From Candidatus Flexifilum affinis (GTDB lineage Bacteria > Chloroflexota > Anaerolineae > Aggregatilineales > Phototrophicaceae), in NCBI GenBank assembly GCA_016713325.1, contig JADJPJ010000021.1, positions 94,328 to 158,327 on the forward strand: 64,000 bases of DNA, in the 5' to 3' direction. The position numbers were made by a program, and so were the translations under genes. Below are positions 10,924-20,720 of this stretch, in pieces. Positions within the stretch are counted from its first letter, which is position 1; each line of letters opens with the position of its first letter. The notes under the pieces were generated by a model. It was not told where the DNA came from. It ran no database searches and worked only from the letters and a program-made list of their open reading frames with translations.

Positions 10924-13500
10924 CTATTCCTGGGGGAAATCAATCACAATGTTGCGCATTTCGGACGGTTCCAGACTAAGGTCGAAACGATGCCGGCCAG
11001 GCTGGGTGAGCACGGCGGTAACAGCAAGGCCATCGACACTGATCTGACAGCCGGTGCTTCCCTCGACGACGACCGGGACGCTGCGTCGACGGTTCAGGTG
11101 CTCATGTACGATGAAAGACATGCGTGAGTTTGAGGATTCGACATTCGATACCTGGCAGCCATCGATACCCAGCGCATGTCCATACGTCTGATTGGCGTAC
11201 ACGCCGCCGTATTCCATTTCAATGATTCCGGCGGCTGCGACTGGCGCCAGGAACCAGTGAAAATTCACCCAGCTTCCCTCCCAGTAGAGATCGTCGCCAC
11301 CATGGGCCATGTTTTCCCACATGGTGCCGAACTCATCGACCGTGAGCTTGGCAGCCTTGTGGCGCAGGTAGTTGTAGGTAATCGCATTTTCTGGCACATA
11401 GAGCAGGGCGAAACAGGATCGCTGCGCGGCGACGGCCCGCTCAAAGTACTCAACCTTGCCCGTGGCGTGGTAGTAGTCGAACAGCGTGAGCGCGAACAAA
11501 CCAGTACGCAGATCTGACCATTCCGCGTCGGTGTTCTGGCTGCAGAAGCCACCGAACGTCGGCACGGTGAGAAAACTGCAATTCCAGACCTGCTGGTAAA
11601 GGCACAGTTGATCCAGCGCATCGAGACCAGCCTCCAGGTAAGTCCGGTCACCTGTCGCCTGGAACAAACTGTAAAAGCCTTCAGCCCCCCATTGGATGCA
11701 CAAGGTGTTGGCCGGGTAGACCCCCGTATGCGGATCGGGCTCACCGATCTTCTTGCCATCCCACAACGTGGCGCAGGAGAAATAGGTCTCGAAATCCTCC
11801 CATTTTCCACGAGGCAGGACTTCGCGAATTAAGAAATCCGCTGCTCGTTTCGCAGAGTCCAGATACCCTTGCTCTCCGGTCAACCGATACATCTCGGAGA
11901 GCACATGCATTGAGGTCGAGGTTTCGGCGCTTTCCTTCATGACCTCCGAAGCTTCCAGGGTCTGCGTGCGGATCCAGGCAGGAAATGCTCCTGAAGGAAG
12001 CTGATGATCGACCAGGAAGTCCGCATAACGTCGGCAGAAGTCCACAATACGGGGATTCGGCTCAATCTTCTGGTGCCACTTGAGCAGCCATACGGCCGTG
12101 TAGGATGAATCGGCGGTATGGTAGAAAGCGTCATGATCCTCGGGGCGGCGGGCATCGCTGAGTTCCCAGTGCCCGGCCTGATAGTCAAATTGCGAGAATG
12201 AGTTCCAGCGAGCGGTTTCACCTGGTACATAGACTGTGGGGAAGATTCCTTCGTCCTGCGGTGCAGACAGCGAAAATCGCGTCGCCAGGTCCGCCTTGTC
12301 CACGAGAGAGGGATTGTTCCACTTTGTGCCGAAATACTGATAGGCGATAGCGGAGCGCACGTTCGAGTCCCAGATGGTGTTGCGAAGGAACATGCCGTGC
12401 CAGCCCTTGAACCAACCGTGATAGACCGGCCAGTTGATCCGCTCTCCCTTCGTCGTCACCACCCGCAGGGCAGCGCCGACCGTTTCGCCGTTCAGCGTCA
12501 TTTGCTGCCAGATGGTGTCCTGATGCTTCTCTGACCAGTTGAACATGTGGCGAATGTAGTCCTCAAATGGGATGGTCTGCGGCCACTGGGACTCAACATA
12601 AGGATGCGCAAACTGGTTCCAGAGAAACTCAAGTGCCACACGCCTGCCGCTCTTGGGTACCGTTTCGGCGCTGATATAGAGAAAGTAACCATAGCGGAGT
12701 GTCTGGTTTTCAAACCAATACGCCCGCGCGGTCGAATTCTTGAATCCACCATCCTCTGGAACCGGCACCCCTTCGCCGAGGTGATGACTGAAGTAGACGT
12801 GTCGGTCCGTGACCCAGTCTTTGAACCCATAGCCGAATGTGGGCGTGGGCGAGAGACGGCCATGGACTTCAAAGTCGATGGCTGTCTTCATAATCCGGTT
12901 ACGCTCCAGCAAGACGACGTCTGGGATGAGAAGCGCCAGATCCTGATCCTTTTGCAGGATGACGGCTGGCGATCGAAACGTATGATCGGCGATAACATGC
13001 TCGGGCAGTGGCCGCTGGTGAGGCACCCAGAGGACATCCAGCTGATCGGCAGGGACGAACGCGCGATCAGGCGCGAAGATCAGTGGTGTAGAGATATGCT
13101 CGACCAGGGACTTTTCGACGATCTGATCTTCGATAACACAATGGAAGTATCGATTGCCGGCTTCAAGGGTGATGTGCAGATGGAAATGGTGATGCTCGAT
13201 CTGGCCTGCTAACCGGATCGTCACGCTGGCTGGTTTGGCGCGTACCACCTCGATCTCGTCAAAGCGCCCGATCAATTCGGATTCAAGCTCGCGACCAATT
13301 ACCAAATCATGAATCCTGGTGGCAGTCATCGCATCCGAAGCGTCTCGTTCGGATGCACAGATCATCCGCCAGCCGTCGGTCGAGCGTGCGTAATATTCCT
13401 GCGTGTACCCGCCGCCCAATCGCACCAACCTCAGCTTGACCAGACCGTTGTGAAGCTCAAATCCCTTGTCAACTGTTTCAAAAACGACACGGTTTTCCAT
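10924..13500 (-). CDS. uncharacterised ~860-aa six-hairpin-like protein (paralogue A)
   Basis: First gene of the minus-strand glycosidase operon; ATG 13500 follows GAGGGTCATT. The 858-aa product has the same layout as the protein at 5695-8283: beta-rich N-terminal third, helical toroid-like region ([101 protein letters not shown]) and a small C-terminal beta domain. Overall similarity to the paralogue is moderate, so this is an old duplication or two separate recruitments. No signal peptide and no family name I can support. Genomic context (GH116, GH78, GH51, oligosaccharide importer) suggests a glycan-active enzyme. Confidence 0.8.
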   Translation of the reverse strand: MENRVVFETVDKGFELHNGLVKLRLVRLGGGYTQEYYARSTDGWRMICASERDASDAMTATRIHDLVIGRELESELIGRFDEIEVVRAKPASVTIRLAGQIEHHHFHLHITLEAGNRYFHCVIEDQIVEKSLVEHISTPLIFAPDRAFVPADQLDVLWVPHQRPLPEHVIADHTFRSPAVILQKDQDLALLIPDVVLLERNRIMKTAIDFEVHGRLSPTPTFGYGFKDWVTDRHVYFSHHLGEGVPVPEDGGFKNSTARAYWFENQTLRYGYFLYISAETVPKSGRRVALEFLWNQFAHPYVESQWPQTIPFEDYIRHMFNWSEKHQDTIWQQMTLNGETVGAALRVVTTKGERINWPVYHGWFKGWHGMFLRNTIWDSNVRSAIAYQYFGTKWNNPSLVDKADLATRFSLSAPQDEGIFPTVYVPGETARWNSFSQFDYQAGHWELSDARRPEDHDAFYHTADSSYTAVWLLKWHQKIEPNPRIVDFCRRYADFLVDHQLPSGAFPAWIRTQTLEASEVMKESAETSTSMHVLSEMYRLTGEQGYLDSAKRAADFLIREVLPRGKWEDFETYFSCATLWDGKKIGEPDPHTGVYPANTLCIQWGAEGFYSLFQATGDRTYLEAGLDALDQLCLYQQVWNCSFLTVPTFGGFCSQNTDAEWSDLRTGLFALTLFDYYHATGKVEYFERAVAAQRSCFALLYVPENAITYNYLRHKAAKLTVDEFGTMWENMAHGGDDLYWEGSWVNFHWFLAPVAAAGIIEMEYGGVYANQTYGHALGIDGCQVSNVESSNSRMSFIVHEHLNRRRSVPVVVEGSTGCQISVDGLAVTAVLTQPGRHRFDLSLEPSEMRNIVIDFPQE

Positions 13501-13578
13501 AATGACCCTCGTTGAGTAAATGGTCTTAGTTGAGGGGTGCTGCCTTTATCCGCACTACTTGACAGCCCCTGTGGAAGA

Positions 13579-13592
13579 TGGTATCGTTGCCA
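13579..13592. promoter_or_regulatory. LacI-type operator in divergent promoter region
   Basis: TGGTATCGTTGCCA is an imperfect palindrome around a central CG, as LacI/GalR operators are. It lies 79 bases before the glycosidase operon (start 13500) and about 145 before the transporter operon (start 13738). A near-identical site stands before the LacI gene at 21798, so this regulator probably controls both operons. Confidence 0.65.
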
Positions 13593-13597
13593 TATTC

Positions 13598-13613
13598 GTT
13601 ATGTGAACATAAC
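13598..13613. promoter_or_regulatory. inverted repeat GTTATG-TGAA-CATAAC
   Basis: Two perfect 6-base arms with a 4-base spacer, five bases from the LacI-type operator and in the same divergent intergenic region. It could be a second regulator's site or overlap a promoter. No second copy was seen. Confidence 0.4.
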
Positions 13614-13737
13614 TTAGGTCCCGTTATTTGTCAAGGAATGCGGCTTTCAGTGCTCCCCATGGAACCGACAAGGAGGTAAACCGTCAGCGAACTGGTCTCG
13701 CGCGATTCTAGGTTAACTACTATTGGAGACAACCACA

Positions 13738-15654
13738 ATGAAAAGTCCGAAGATCGTTCTGTTTGTTCTCGTCGTTCTGCTCACCCTGGGGATTGCCTGG
13801 AGCGGTCTCGCGCAGGACATGAGCTATAACGAAGCCCCCATTCTCGCTGAACGTGTTGCTGCCGGCGACCTCCCCCCGGTCGAGGAACGGCTTCCCGTAA
13901 ACCCCGATGTCTCCACTCCCATTGACCAGGTCGGAACCTATGGTGGCTCGCTCCAGCTGCTGGCGGATCTTCCTACCTCGTGGGGCGATGCCGCAAACAT
14001 TATCCGCGCCTTCCTGATCGAGCGTGATCACCGGACGGGCGATGAACTGCAGCCCGGTCTGGCGGAAAGCTGGGCACTTTCCGACGACGGCATGGAGTTC
14101 ACGCTGACGCTACGTGAGGGACTGAAATGGTCGGATGGTGCGCCATTCACTACCGACGATCTCGTGTTCATGTGGGAGGATCTCTACATGAACGCGGAAG
14201 TAACGCCTGGTGGTCCTCCCGGATTTTTCCAGCCCGGTGGCGAGCCGATGCAGGTCGAGAAGGTCGATGACCTGACCATCAAGTACACCTTCAGCGTGCC
14301 GTATTATGTTGCTCCATATTACTTCACTCACTGGGGCGATTGGTACGGCAGTCAGCAGTGCTGCTTCCAGGCGAAGCACGTGCTCTCGACGTACCACATC
14401 AATTACAACGAGGACGCCGATGCCCTTGCTCAGGAAGCGGGCTTCGAGCACTGGTACGAACTGCTTCAGACCAAGCTCGTCTCTAACGGTGTGCACGATC
14501 CTGAGGTTCCAGGGATGGGACCCTGGGTACCTGTAGAAGTGACAACCGACGGAATCCGGCTGGAACGAAACCCATACTACTACCGTGTGGACACCGAAGG
14601 CAACCAGCTCCCTTACATCGACTCTGTTCGCGCTACCTACCGCGCCAGCAACGAGGAACGCATCCTTTCGATTATTGCCGGCGATGTGGACTTCCGTGTC
14701 AGCGCGCTCTCCCCAGCCGACTATCCTGTGCTTCAGGAGAACGAGGCGAATGGCGGCTACACGACATATCTCCTTAACCCGGAAATGCCGGCCGCCATCG
14801 ACATTCACGTCAATCTCACCTACACACCGCTTGAAGGGGAAGACCCCGTTCTTGCCGATCTGTTCCGTGAAGCGGGCTTCCGACAGGCGCTGTCGCTCGC
14901 GCTCAACCGGGAAGAGATCAACGAACTTGTCTTCCTGGGCACAGCGGAGCCCGTTCAACTCACGGTGAACAGGGACTCGACCATCTACAAAGAAGAATGG
15001 GCGCAGTCCTTTGCCCAGTATGATCCGGACGCGGCAAACGCGCTGCTGGATGAGCTGGGCCTGGCGCGTGGATCAAACGGCATGCGCACCCGTCCCGACG
15101 GTTCGCCGCTGGAGCTGATTTTCCAGGTGCCGCAGCAGTTGGCGCCAAACGTTCAGGCCAGCGAGCTCATCGTCAAGTACTGGCAGGATGTGGGTCTCGA
15201 CGTGAACCTTCAGATTCAGGATATCGGTCTGGTGGTCAACGGGCTGATTGACGCATCCTATCAGATCAGTTCCTTCCTGTATGAGCTGGGCGGCGATTTG
15301 AACCTGGCGATGAACGGTTCCGATGTCTGGAACAGCTTTGCCAGTGTTCGGCGGTGGCAGGAGTGGAACGGTTCTGGCGGAGAGGCAGGAGTGGAACCAC
15401 CGGAAGAGTGGATCGCGATGTTCGAGCTTCTCAACCGGCGCGCGAATGTGCCTATGGAACAGGTTCTGGAAGACGCGGCGGTGCTGCTCCAGTATCAGGC
15501 GGACAACATCGTGACGATTGGCGTGGTCGGTTATGCGCAGGCGCCTGCGATCATCAAGAACGGCCTGATGAACACCGATCCATCCTTCGGCGATATCTGG
15601 ATCTGGGATCGCATTGGCGGCCACCGCGCTTATCAGTGGTACTGGCAGCCGTAA
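13738..15654 (+). CDS. Opp/Dpp-type (family 5) ABC substrate-binding protein
   Basis: Extracytoplasmic binding component of an importer, 638 aa. ATG 13738 follows GGAG at 13725. A signal peptide covers residues 1-24 (hydrophobic core, ending GLAQD) with no lipobox Cys. The mature part starts with LPPVEERLPVNP and contains LQPGLAESWALSDDGMEFTLTLREGLKWSDG, the SBP_bac_5 signature, then ATYRASNEERILSIIAGDVDFR and LDELGL. The PVEERLP subgroup often sits beside glycoside hydrolase genes. Here the operon ends in an arabinofuranosidase, so the ligand is more likely an arabinose- or xylose-containing oligosaccharide than a peptide (inference). Heads the operon with 15720, 16714 and 17832. Confidence 0.88.
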   Translation: MKSPKIVLFVLVVLLTLGIAWSGLAQDMSYNEAPILAERVAAGDLPPVEERLPVNPDVSTPIDQVGTYGGSLQLLADLPTSWGDAANIIRAFLIERDHRTGDELQPGLAESWALSDDGMEFTLTLREGLKWSDGAPFTTDDLVFMWEDLYMNAEVTPGGPPGFFQPGGEPMQVEKVDDLTIKYTFSVPYYVAPYYFTHWGDWYGSQQCCFQAKHVLSTYHINYNEDADALAQEAGFEHWYELLQTKLVSNGVHDPEVPGMGPWVPVEVTTDGIRLERNPYYYRVDTEGNQLPYIDSVRATYRASNEERILSIIAGDVDFRVSALSPADYPVLQENEANGGYTTYLLNPEMPAAIDIHVNLTYTPLEGEDPVLADLFREAGFRQALSLALNREEINELVFLGTAEPVQLTVNRDSTIYKEEWAQSFAQYDPDAANALLDELGLARGSNGMRTRPDGSPLELIFQVPQQLAPNVQASELIVKYWQDVGLDVNLQIQDIGLVVNGLIDASYQISSFLYELGGDLNLAMNGSDVWNSFASVRRWQEWNGSGGEAGVEPPEEWIAMFELLNRRANVPMEQVLEDAAVLLQYQADNIVTIGVVGYAQAPAIIKNGLMNTDPSFGDIWIWDRIGGHRAYQWYWQP

Positions 15655-15665
15655 GTATTGGAAAT

Positions 15666-15704
15666 GGTGACTGAGATGCCTCTTCACGAGGCACCTCAGT
15701 CACC
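15666..15704 (+). terminator. intercistronic hairpin after binding-protein gene
   Basis: Arms of 17 bases pair at 16 positions around the 5-base loop TTCAC (GGTGACTGAG...CTCAGTCACC at the base). No T run follows, so it probably acts as a partial terminator or protects the 3' end of the binding-protein transcript, keeping its level above the permeases. It ends 16 bases before the next start codon, which has no clear ribosome binding site. Confidence 0.65.
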
Positions 15705-15719
15705 TCCCCAAAAAACCAC

Positions 15720-16712
15720 ATGTTGTCCTACATTGTACGTCGACTCCTGTATATGCTCGTGACGCTGGTACTCCTGTCGTTCGCGGTCTTCACGATTATC
15801 CAGCTTCCCAAAGGGGACTACATCGACACGGTCGTTGCCAGCCTGGCGATGAACAACAATCAGCTCACGACTGGCGAGATCGAGGCTCTAAGGGAACGAT
15901 ATGGGCTGGATCAGACATTCATCGAGCAGTACCTGAAGTGGACACGTAACTTTCTTCAGGGCGATCTTGGCATGTCGTTTCAGTGGCGGCTGCCGGTCCT
16001 TCCCCTGATCCTCGAACGACTGCCGGCGACCATCATCATCTCGCTTGCTACACTGCTGGTGACCTATACTATTGGAATACTGGTTGGCATTTACTCTGCA
16101 ACGCACCAGTATTCGGTTGGCGACTACGCGGCCAGCGTCATCGGCTTCGTCGGGCTGGCGACGCCGAACTTCCTTCTGGCCCTGATCCTGCTGTACCTGG
16201 GATTCTCGGTATTCAACGTGAGCCTGCTAGGGTTGTTCTCCCGCGAGTATGTCGATGCACCGTGGAGCCTGGCAAAACTACTCGACCTGCTTGCCCACTT
16301 GCCAATTCCCATCATTGTCATTGGCAGCGCCGGCGCTGCCGGACTCATTCGCGTCATGCGCGCCATGCTTCTCGACGAGCTGCGCAAGCAGTACGTGATT
16401 ACGGCTCGATCCAAGGGGCTGAGCGAGCAACGGCTTATCTTCAAGTACCCGGTACGCGTGGCCCTCAATCCGGTTATCAGTGGGCTGGGTGGCGTGTTTG
16501 TCTATATCGTTTCGGGTGAGACCATCACCAGTATTGTTCTCGGTCTGCCGACAACCGGTTCGCTGCTGTATGGGGCGCTGCTCAACCAGGATATGTTTCT
16601 CGCCGGCAGTATCGTCATGGTGCTCAGTGTGCTCACCGTCTTCGGTACGCTGTTCTCGGACCTACTACTTGTTCTTGCCGACCCGCGCATTCGCTACGAG
16701 GGGAGGACCTGA
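15720..16712 (+). CDS. Opp-type ABC permease (DppB-like)
   Basis: First membrane subunit of the importer, 330 aa, close to family length. It begins MLSYIVRRLLYMLVTLVLLSF, a DppB-type first helix, and has about six membrane segments. The loop contacting the ATPase reads LDELRKQYVITARSKGLSEQRLI, the usual R-x-(Y/D)-hx-TARAKG form. The C-terminus LFSDLLLVLADPRIRYEG is typical. The ATG at 15720 lacks a Shine-Dalgarno sequence because the hairpin at 15666-15704 lies just upstream. It abuts the second permease. The ATPases are encoded at 19689-21735 on the other strand. Confidence 0.9.
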   Translation: MLSYIVRRLLYMLVTLVLLSFAVFTIIQLPKGDYIDTVVASLAMNNNQLTTGEIEALRERYGLDQTFIEQYLKWTRNFLQGDLGMSFQWRLPVLPLILERLPATIIISLATLLVTYTIGILVGIYSATHQYSVGDYAASVIGFVGLATPNFLLALILLYLGFSVFNVSLLGLFSREYVDAPWSLAKLLDLLAHLPIPIIVIGSAGAAGLIRVMRAMLLDELRKQYVITARSKGLSEQRLIFKYPVRVALNPVISGLGGVFVYIVSGETITSIVLGLPTTGSLLYGALLNQDMFLAGSIVMVLSVLTVFGTLFSDLLLVLADPRIRYEGRT

Positions 16713-16713
16713 T

Positions 16714-17829
16714 ATGGCAACTGTCCCGCAACCCATGAGCAAAGCCGCAGAACGCTACTATGCTGCGAGTCAGTGGCAGCTCATGTGGCGCAAGCTGAAG
16801 CGGCACCGCCTGGCAGTTGTGTCCGGGATCTTCCTGGGGATGTTCTATTTCGTCGCCCTCTTTGCGGAGTTCTTTACCACACAGGACATGGCGGAATTCA
16901 GCTCCACCTATGCGTTCGCACCACCACAGCGAATTCACTTCGTCGACGAGCAGGGGGTCTTTCACCTACAGCCGTTTGTCTACGACCTCAGTGCGGACCG
17001 CGACCCTAAGACGCTGCGCAAAGTCTTTGTAGAAGATACGAGTGTGAAGCACCAGGTTCAATTCTTCACGCGCGGTGAACCCTACGTCCTGTGGGGCTTG
17101 ATCCCAACTGACCTGCACCTCATGGGTACCGAGGAAGGGCCATTTTTCATTATGGGGGCTGACCGGCTGGGGCGCGATCTGTTTTCGCGCATTATCATGG
17201 CCTCTCGCGTAAGCCTGACGATCGGCCTGGTGGGTGTGACCCTGAGCTTTGTGCTGGGGACCATCATTGGCGGCATTTCCGGCTATTTTGGCGGCGCAGT
17301 GGACACCTTCATCCAGCGGATCATCGAGTTTCTGTCTGCTCTGCCGACGATCCCCCTGTGGATGGCATTGAGTACCGCTGTCCCCCTCACCTGGGATCCC
17401 ATTGCGGTATATTTCGCCATCACCGTCGTGCTGTCAATCATTGGCTGGACAGGACTGGCGCGAATCGTGCGCGGCAAGATCATCAGCCTGCGCGAAGAAG
17501 ACTATGTCATGGCGGCCAGAATATCAAACGCGCGCGAGTCCAAGATCCTCCTGCGGCATCTCATCCCCAACTTTGCAAGCTATCTGATTGTCTCCGTTAC
17601 GCTGGCGATCCCGGGGATGATTCTGGGTGAGACCGCCCTGAGCTTCCTGGGGCTTGGGCTGCGTCCACCCGTCGTCAGTTGGGGAGTCCTCTTGCAGGAC
17701 GCCATGAATCTGCAATCCCTTGCGCTCTACCCCTGGCTCCTGGTTCCTGGCCTGTTTGTGATCTTCTTTGTGCTGTGTTTCAATTTGTTTGGCGATGGCC
17801 TGCGCGATGCAGCCGATCCGTACAAGTAG
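16714..17829 (+). CDS. Opp-type ABC permease (DppC-like) with long external insert
   Basis: Second membrane subunit, 371 aa, longer than a standard DppC (about 300). I start at ATG 16714, with GGGAGG upstream at 16701. After the first helix (VVSGIFLGMFYFVALFAEFF) comes an insert of roughly 80-90 residues rich in aromatic and charged residues (AFAPPQRIHFVDEQGVFHL...) before MGADRLGRDLFSRII, the standard entry to the permease core. The ATPase-contact loop is EEDYVMAARISNARESKIL, and the end is LFGDGLRDAADPYK. This insert is known from Opp-like systems that import oligosaccharides. Two bases separate it from the GH51 gene. Confidence 0.9.
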   Translation: MATVPQPMSKAAERYYAASQWQLMWRKLKRHRLAVVSGIFLGMFYFVALFAEFFTTQDMAEFSSTYAFAPPQRIHFVDEQGVFHLQPFVYDLSADRDPKTLRKVFVEDTSVKHQVQFFTRGEPYVLWGLIPTDLHLMGTEEGPFFIMGADRLGRDLFSRIIMASRVSLTIGLVGVTLSFVLGTIIGGISGYFGGAVDTFIQRIIEFLSALPTIPLWMALSTAVPLTWDPIAVYFAITVVLSIIGWTGLARIVRGKIISLREEDYVMAARISNARESKILLRHLIPNFASYLIVSVTLAIPGMILGETALSFLGLGLRPPVVSWGVLLQDAMNLQSLALYPWLLVPGLFVIFFVLCFNLFGDGLRDAADPYK

Positions 17830-17831
17830 CC

Positions 17832-19328
17832 ATGATGCGCTCGACAATAGACGTCTTGCTCGACGAGCCGATTGGGACCATCAATCGGAACCTTTATGGT
17901 CACTTCATCGAACACCTCGGGCGCTGCATCGATGATGGCCTGTGGGTGGGTGAGGACTCGACGATTCCCAACGAGCACGGCATCCGCCTCGATGTGATCC
18001 GCGCGCTCCAGAAGATTCGGCCCCCACTTCTGCGCTGGCCCGGCGGCAGCTTTGCCGACGACTATCACTGGCAGGATGGCATAGGACCCCGCTCGGAACG
18101 ACCACGACGGGTCAATATCTGGTGGGGCAATGCGATCGAGACTAACGCGTTCGGAACCCATGAATTCATGCACCTGTGTCGCGCTATCGGAGCGCAGCCC
18201 TATCTATGCGGCAATGTTGGCAACGGCACACCGCGCGAGCTGCGTGAGTGGGTCGAATACTGCAACTATCCTGCCGGTACAACGCTCAGCGACTCACGAA
18301 TCCGGAATGGCGCTGAGCATCCCTTTGGGGTGAAATACTGGGCAATTGGCAATGAGAGCTGGCATTCGGGCGGGTCGTTCAATCCGGAAGAGTACGTCAC
18401 CGAATACTGCCGCTTCAGTACCTTCGCCCGTGAGTTCGGACCGGACAAGCTGTACCTCGTTGCCTGTGGGCCGTCGGGCAACGATCTGAGCTGGACGGAG
18501 CGCTTCTTCACGCGTTTGAAGGACCGGATCGCGCCGATCACGCTTCATGCTTTCTCTGGACACTACTATATTGGGCGCGCGGGAACGGCGACGGGTTTCA
18601 GCGAGGATGAATGGTACGATCTGCTCTGGCAGGTTCGCGCCATCGAGACTCTGATCGTCGAGCAGCGCGCCTTGATGGACCAGTTCGATCCGGAGCGGAA
18701 AGTCCATTTCGTTGTGGATGAATGGGGTGCTCTGCATCCTCCTGAACCCGGTGGGTCAGCATCCATTCTGTGGCAGCAGAGTTCTCTGCGTGACGGGCTA
18801 TTTGCTGCCCTTGTCCTCAACATATTCAACCGCCATGCGGAGAAGGTCACAATGGCGAATCTGGCGCAGGCTGTGAATGTGGTCCAGGCACTGATTCTGA
18901 CTGAAGAAGAACGAATGGTGGTCACGCCTACGTATCATGTCTTTGATATGTATCAGTCGCACCAGGGAGCACAATCCATTCGTCTGGTGGTCGACTCGCC
19001 CGAGACGGATTTCTCGTATGGTGATGAGGCCAAATCTATCCCCGCTCTCACTGGCTCTGCGTCGCTGCGCGATGGAATACTCACGCTGACCATCGTCAAC
19101 ACCAGCCTCGGTGAGCACTGCGAGGCGACTCTGCGAATCCATGGCGCTGTGGCGCGTGAAATGCGCGAGACTGTACTGACCCATGAGAACATTCGCGCCC
19201 ACAATACGTTTGTTGATCCCGATCAGGTTGTACCCTCGGCCGTACGTACGATGCCCGTGGAAGGCAGCGCAATCGTCCATACATTCGGCCCGCGCTCAGT
19301 CTCGAAGCTTCAGTTCGCGCTATCTTGA
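17832..19328 (+). CDS. abfA: GH51 alpha-L-arabinofuranosidase
   Basis: Releases alpha-L-arabinofuranosyl residues from arabinoxylan or arabinan oligosaccharides. The 498-aa length fits intracellular family members. It starts NRNLYGHFIEHLGRCIDDGLWVG, with RWPGGSFADDYHWQDGIGP near residue 75. The acid/base Glu is in KYWAIGNESWHSGG near 175, and the nucleophile Glu in HFVVDEWGALH near 295. A C-terminal beta domain follows. No signal peptide, so it should act on imported oligosaccharides. ATG 17832 lies two bases after the permease stop, implying translational coupling to the importer; ATG 17835 is an alternative. Its end overlaps the convergent small gene by nine bases. Confidence 0.93.
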   Translation: MMRSTIDVLLDEPIGTINRNLYGHFIEHLGRCIDDGLWVGEDSTIPNEHGIRLDVIRALQKIRPPLLRWPGGSFADDYHWQDGIGPRSERPRRVNIWWGNAIETNAFGTHEFMHLCRAIGAQPYLCGNVGNGTPRELREWVEYCNYPAGTTLSDSRIRNGAEHPFGVKYWAIGNESWHSGGSFNPEEYVTEYCRFSTFAREFGPDKLYLVACGPSGNDLSWTERFFTRLKDRIAPITLHAFSGHYYIGRAGTATGFSEDEWYDLLWQVRAIETLIVEQRALMDQFDPERKVHFVVDEWGALHPPEPGGSASILWQQSSLRDGLFAALVLNIFNRHAEKVTMANLAQAVNVVQALILTEEERMVVTPTYHVFDMYQSHQGAQSIRLVVDSPETDFSYGDEAKSIPALTGSASLRDGILTLTIVNTSLGEHCEATLRIHGAVAREMRETVLTHENIRAHNTFVDPDQVVPSAVRTMPVEGSAIVHTFGPRSVSKLQFALS

Positions 19329-19679
19329 GGTGGAGTCTGTAGGCTTCGGCGCGACCAGGACCTCCATGGGCGCTGACTCCCAGCGTTCACGCTCGGTCCT
19401 CAGCTGACTCAGAAGTGCGACTCGCGACTCTTCATTCTCGAAAAACGGGCAGGTCTCAAAGAAGGCAATCAGCTTATCCAGGCGATCCAGAAGCTGGACC
19501 TTGGTCGTTGCGCGTGCCCAGCTCTGCGGCACGTGTTGTCGATTCACGATGAACTCCGCTGCCCGGAAACGTTCATTGACGAGCCTGGCTGTCAGGCGTT
19601 CGGCCAGTACGGTCACTGCCCAGACGATGAGGGCCGCACCGAGCGCGAAGCCTAAGATGAGCAACAGGAGCGGCAGCAT
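19320..19679 (-). CDS. small single-pass membrane protein, unknown function
   Basis: The 119-aa product has one N-terminal membrane segment (LLLLILGFALGAALIVWAVTVLA) followed by a charged, probably helical cytoplasmic part, LLDRLDKLIAFFETCPFF...LLSQLRTERERW. I recognise no family. It starts ten bases after the DppF-like ATPase gene and reads in the same direction, so it is probably the last gene of that operon. It could be an accessory of the transporter, but nothing in the sequence proves it. Confidence 0.55.
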   Translation of the reverse strand: MLPLLLLILGFALGAALIVWAVTVLAERLTARLVNERFRAAEFIVNRQHVPQSWARATTKVQLLDRLDKLIAFFETCPFFENEESRVALLSQLRTERERWESAPMEVLVAPKPTDSTSR

Positions 19680-19688
19680 GTTCGTCGC

Positions 19689-20720
19689 TCAGTCTGCGCC
19701 TTTGAGTGATAACTCGCGGGCAAAGTGACAGGCCGCAAAGTGCCCGGGTGATACTTCTTCCCAGGCCGGCGCCTGTCGGCGGCAGACATCCTGAGCGTAC
19801 TTGCAGCGCGGATGAAAATAGCAACCACTGGGCGGGTTGGCGGGGTTGGCAATCTCGCCCGACAGGATGATTCGCTCTCTTTTCCTCTCCGGATCGGTCT
19901 TCGGCACAGCCGATAGCAGCGCCTCGGTATAGGGATGTTTCGGACCGGTAAACAGTTCCTCTGTTTCAGCCAGCTCTACCAGTTTGCCGACGTACATCAC
20001 TCCGACGCGGTCGGAAATATGCTCTACAACGGAAAGGTCGTGTGCAATAAACAGATAGGTCAGGTGAAATTCTTCTTGAAGATCCTGAAGTAGATTGAGA
20101 ATTTGCGCCTGAATGGAGACATCGAGAGCGGATACAGCCTCGTCACAGACGACCAGGCGTGGATTGGGTGCCAGCGAGCGGGCTATGCCGATACGCTGTC
20201 GCTGTCCACCGGAAAACGCGTGAGGATATCGCTTCATATGCTGGACGTCCAGACCGACGACGCGCATCAGTGCCCGGACTTTCTCGATTAGCTCAACGCC
20301 TCGGGCAAGGCCGTTGTTGATGAGCGGCTCGGCGATGATGTCCAGTACGGTCATGCGCGGATCGAGGGAAGCATACGGATCCTGGAAGATCATGTGAAAG
20401 TGTCGTCGAACGCCGCGGAGCTCCTCAGTGCTGAGGGTTGCCAGATCGACAACTCTGTTATCCGGCAACCGGAGTTGTATTTCACCCGAATCCGGTCGCA
20501 TGGCTCGCACGACGCATCGTCCCAGCGTTGTCTTCCCGCAACCAGACTCGCCGACCAATCCCAGCGTCTCACCCTCGTGTATTGTGAAACTCACGTCGTC
20601 GACGGCTTTGACATGGCCTGTGACGCGTCGCAAAAAGCCCTTTTCGATGGGAAAGTACTTCTTTAAGCCCTTAACTTCCAGTAGCTTCGTACGCGTGTCC
20701 GACATAAGGTGGTCAGCCAT
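19689..20720 (-). CDS. Opp-type ABC ATPase, second subunit (OppF/DppF-like)
   Basis: Nucleotide-binding subunit that powers the Opp-type importer. I start at ATG 20720 ([19 protein letters not shown]), which overlaps the stop of the upstream ATPase gene by eight bases; longer frames to 20855 merely read through that gene. Walker [13 protein letters not shown]-loop [10 protein letters not shown], signature [13 protein letters not shown], Walker [13 protein letters not shown] and switch FIAHDLSVV are all present. The C-terminal part holds the oligopeptide-type extension with [21 protein letters not shown], whose four Cys are thought to bind an Fe-S cluster in this family. Probably the shared motor for importers in the window that lack ATPase genes. 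Confidence 0.93.
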   Translation of the reverse strand: MADHLMSDTRTKLLEVKGLKKYFPIEKGFLRRVTGHVKAVDDVSFTIHEGETLGLVGESGCGKTTLGRCVVRAMRPDSGEIQLRLPDNRVVDLATLSTEELRGVRRHFHMIFQDPYASLDPRMTVLDIIAEPLINNGLARGVELIEKVRALMRVVGLDVQHMKRYPHAFSGGQRQRIGIARSLAPNPRLVVCDEAVSALDVSIQAQILNLLQDLQEEFHLTYLFIAHDLSVVEHISDRVGVMYVGKLVELAETEELFTGPKHPYTEALLSAVPKTDPERKRERIILSGEIANPANPPSGCYFHPRCKYAQDVCRRQAPAWEEVSPGHFAACHFARELSLKGAD

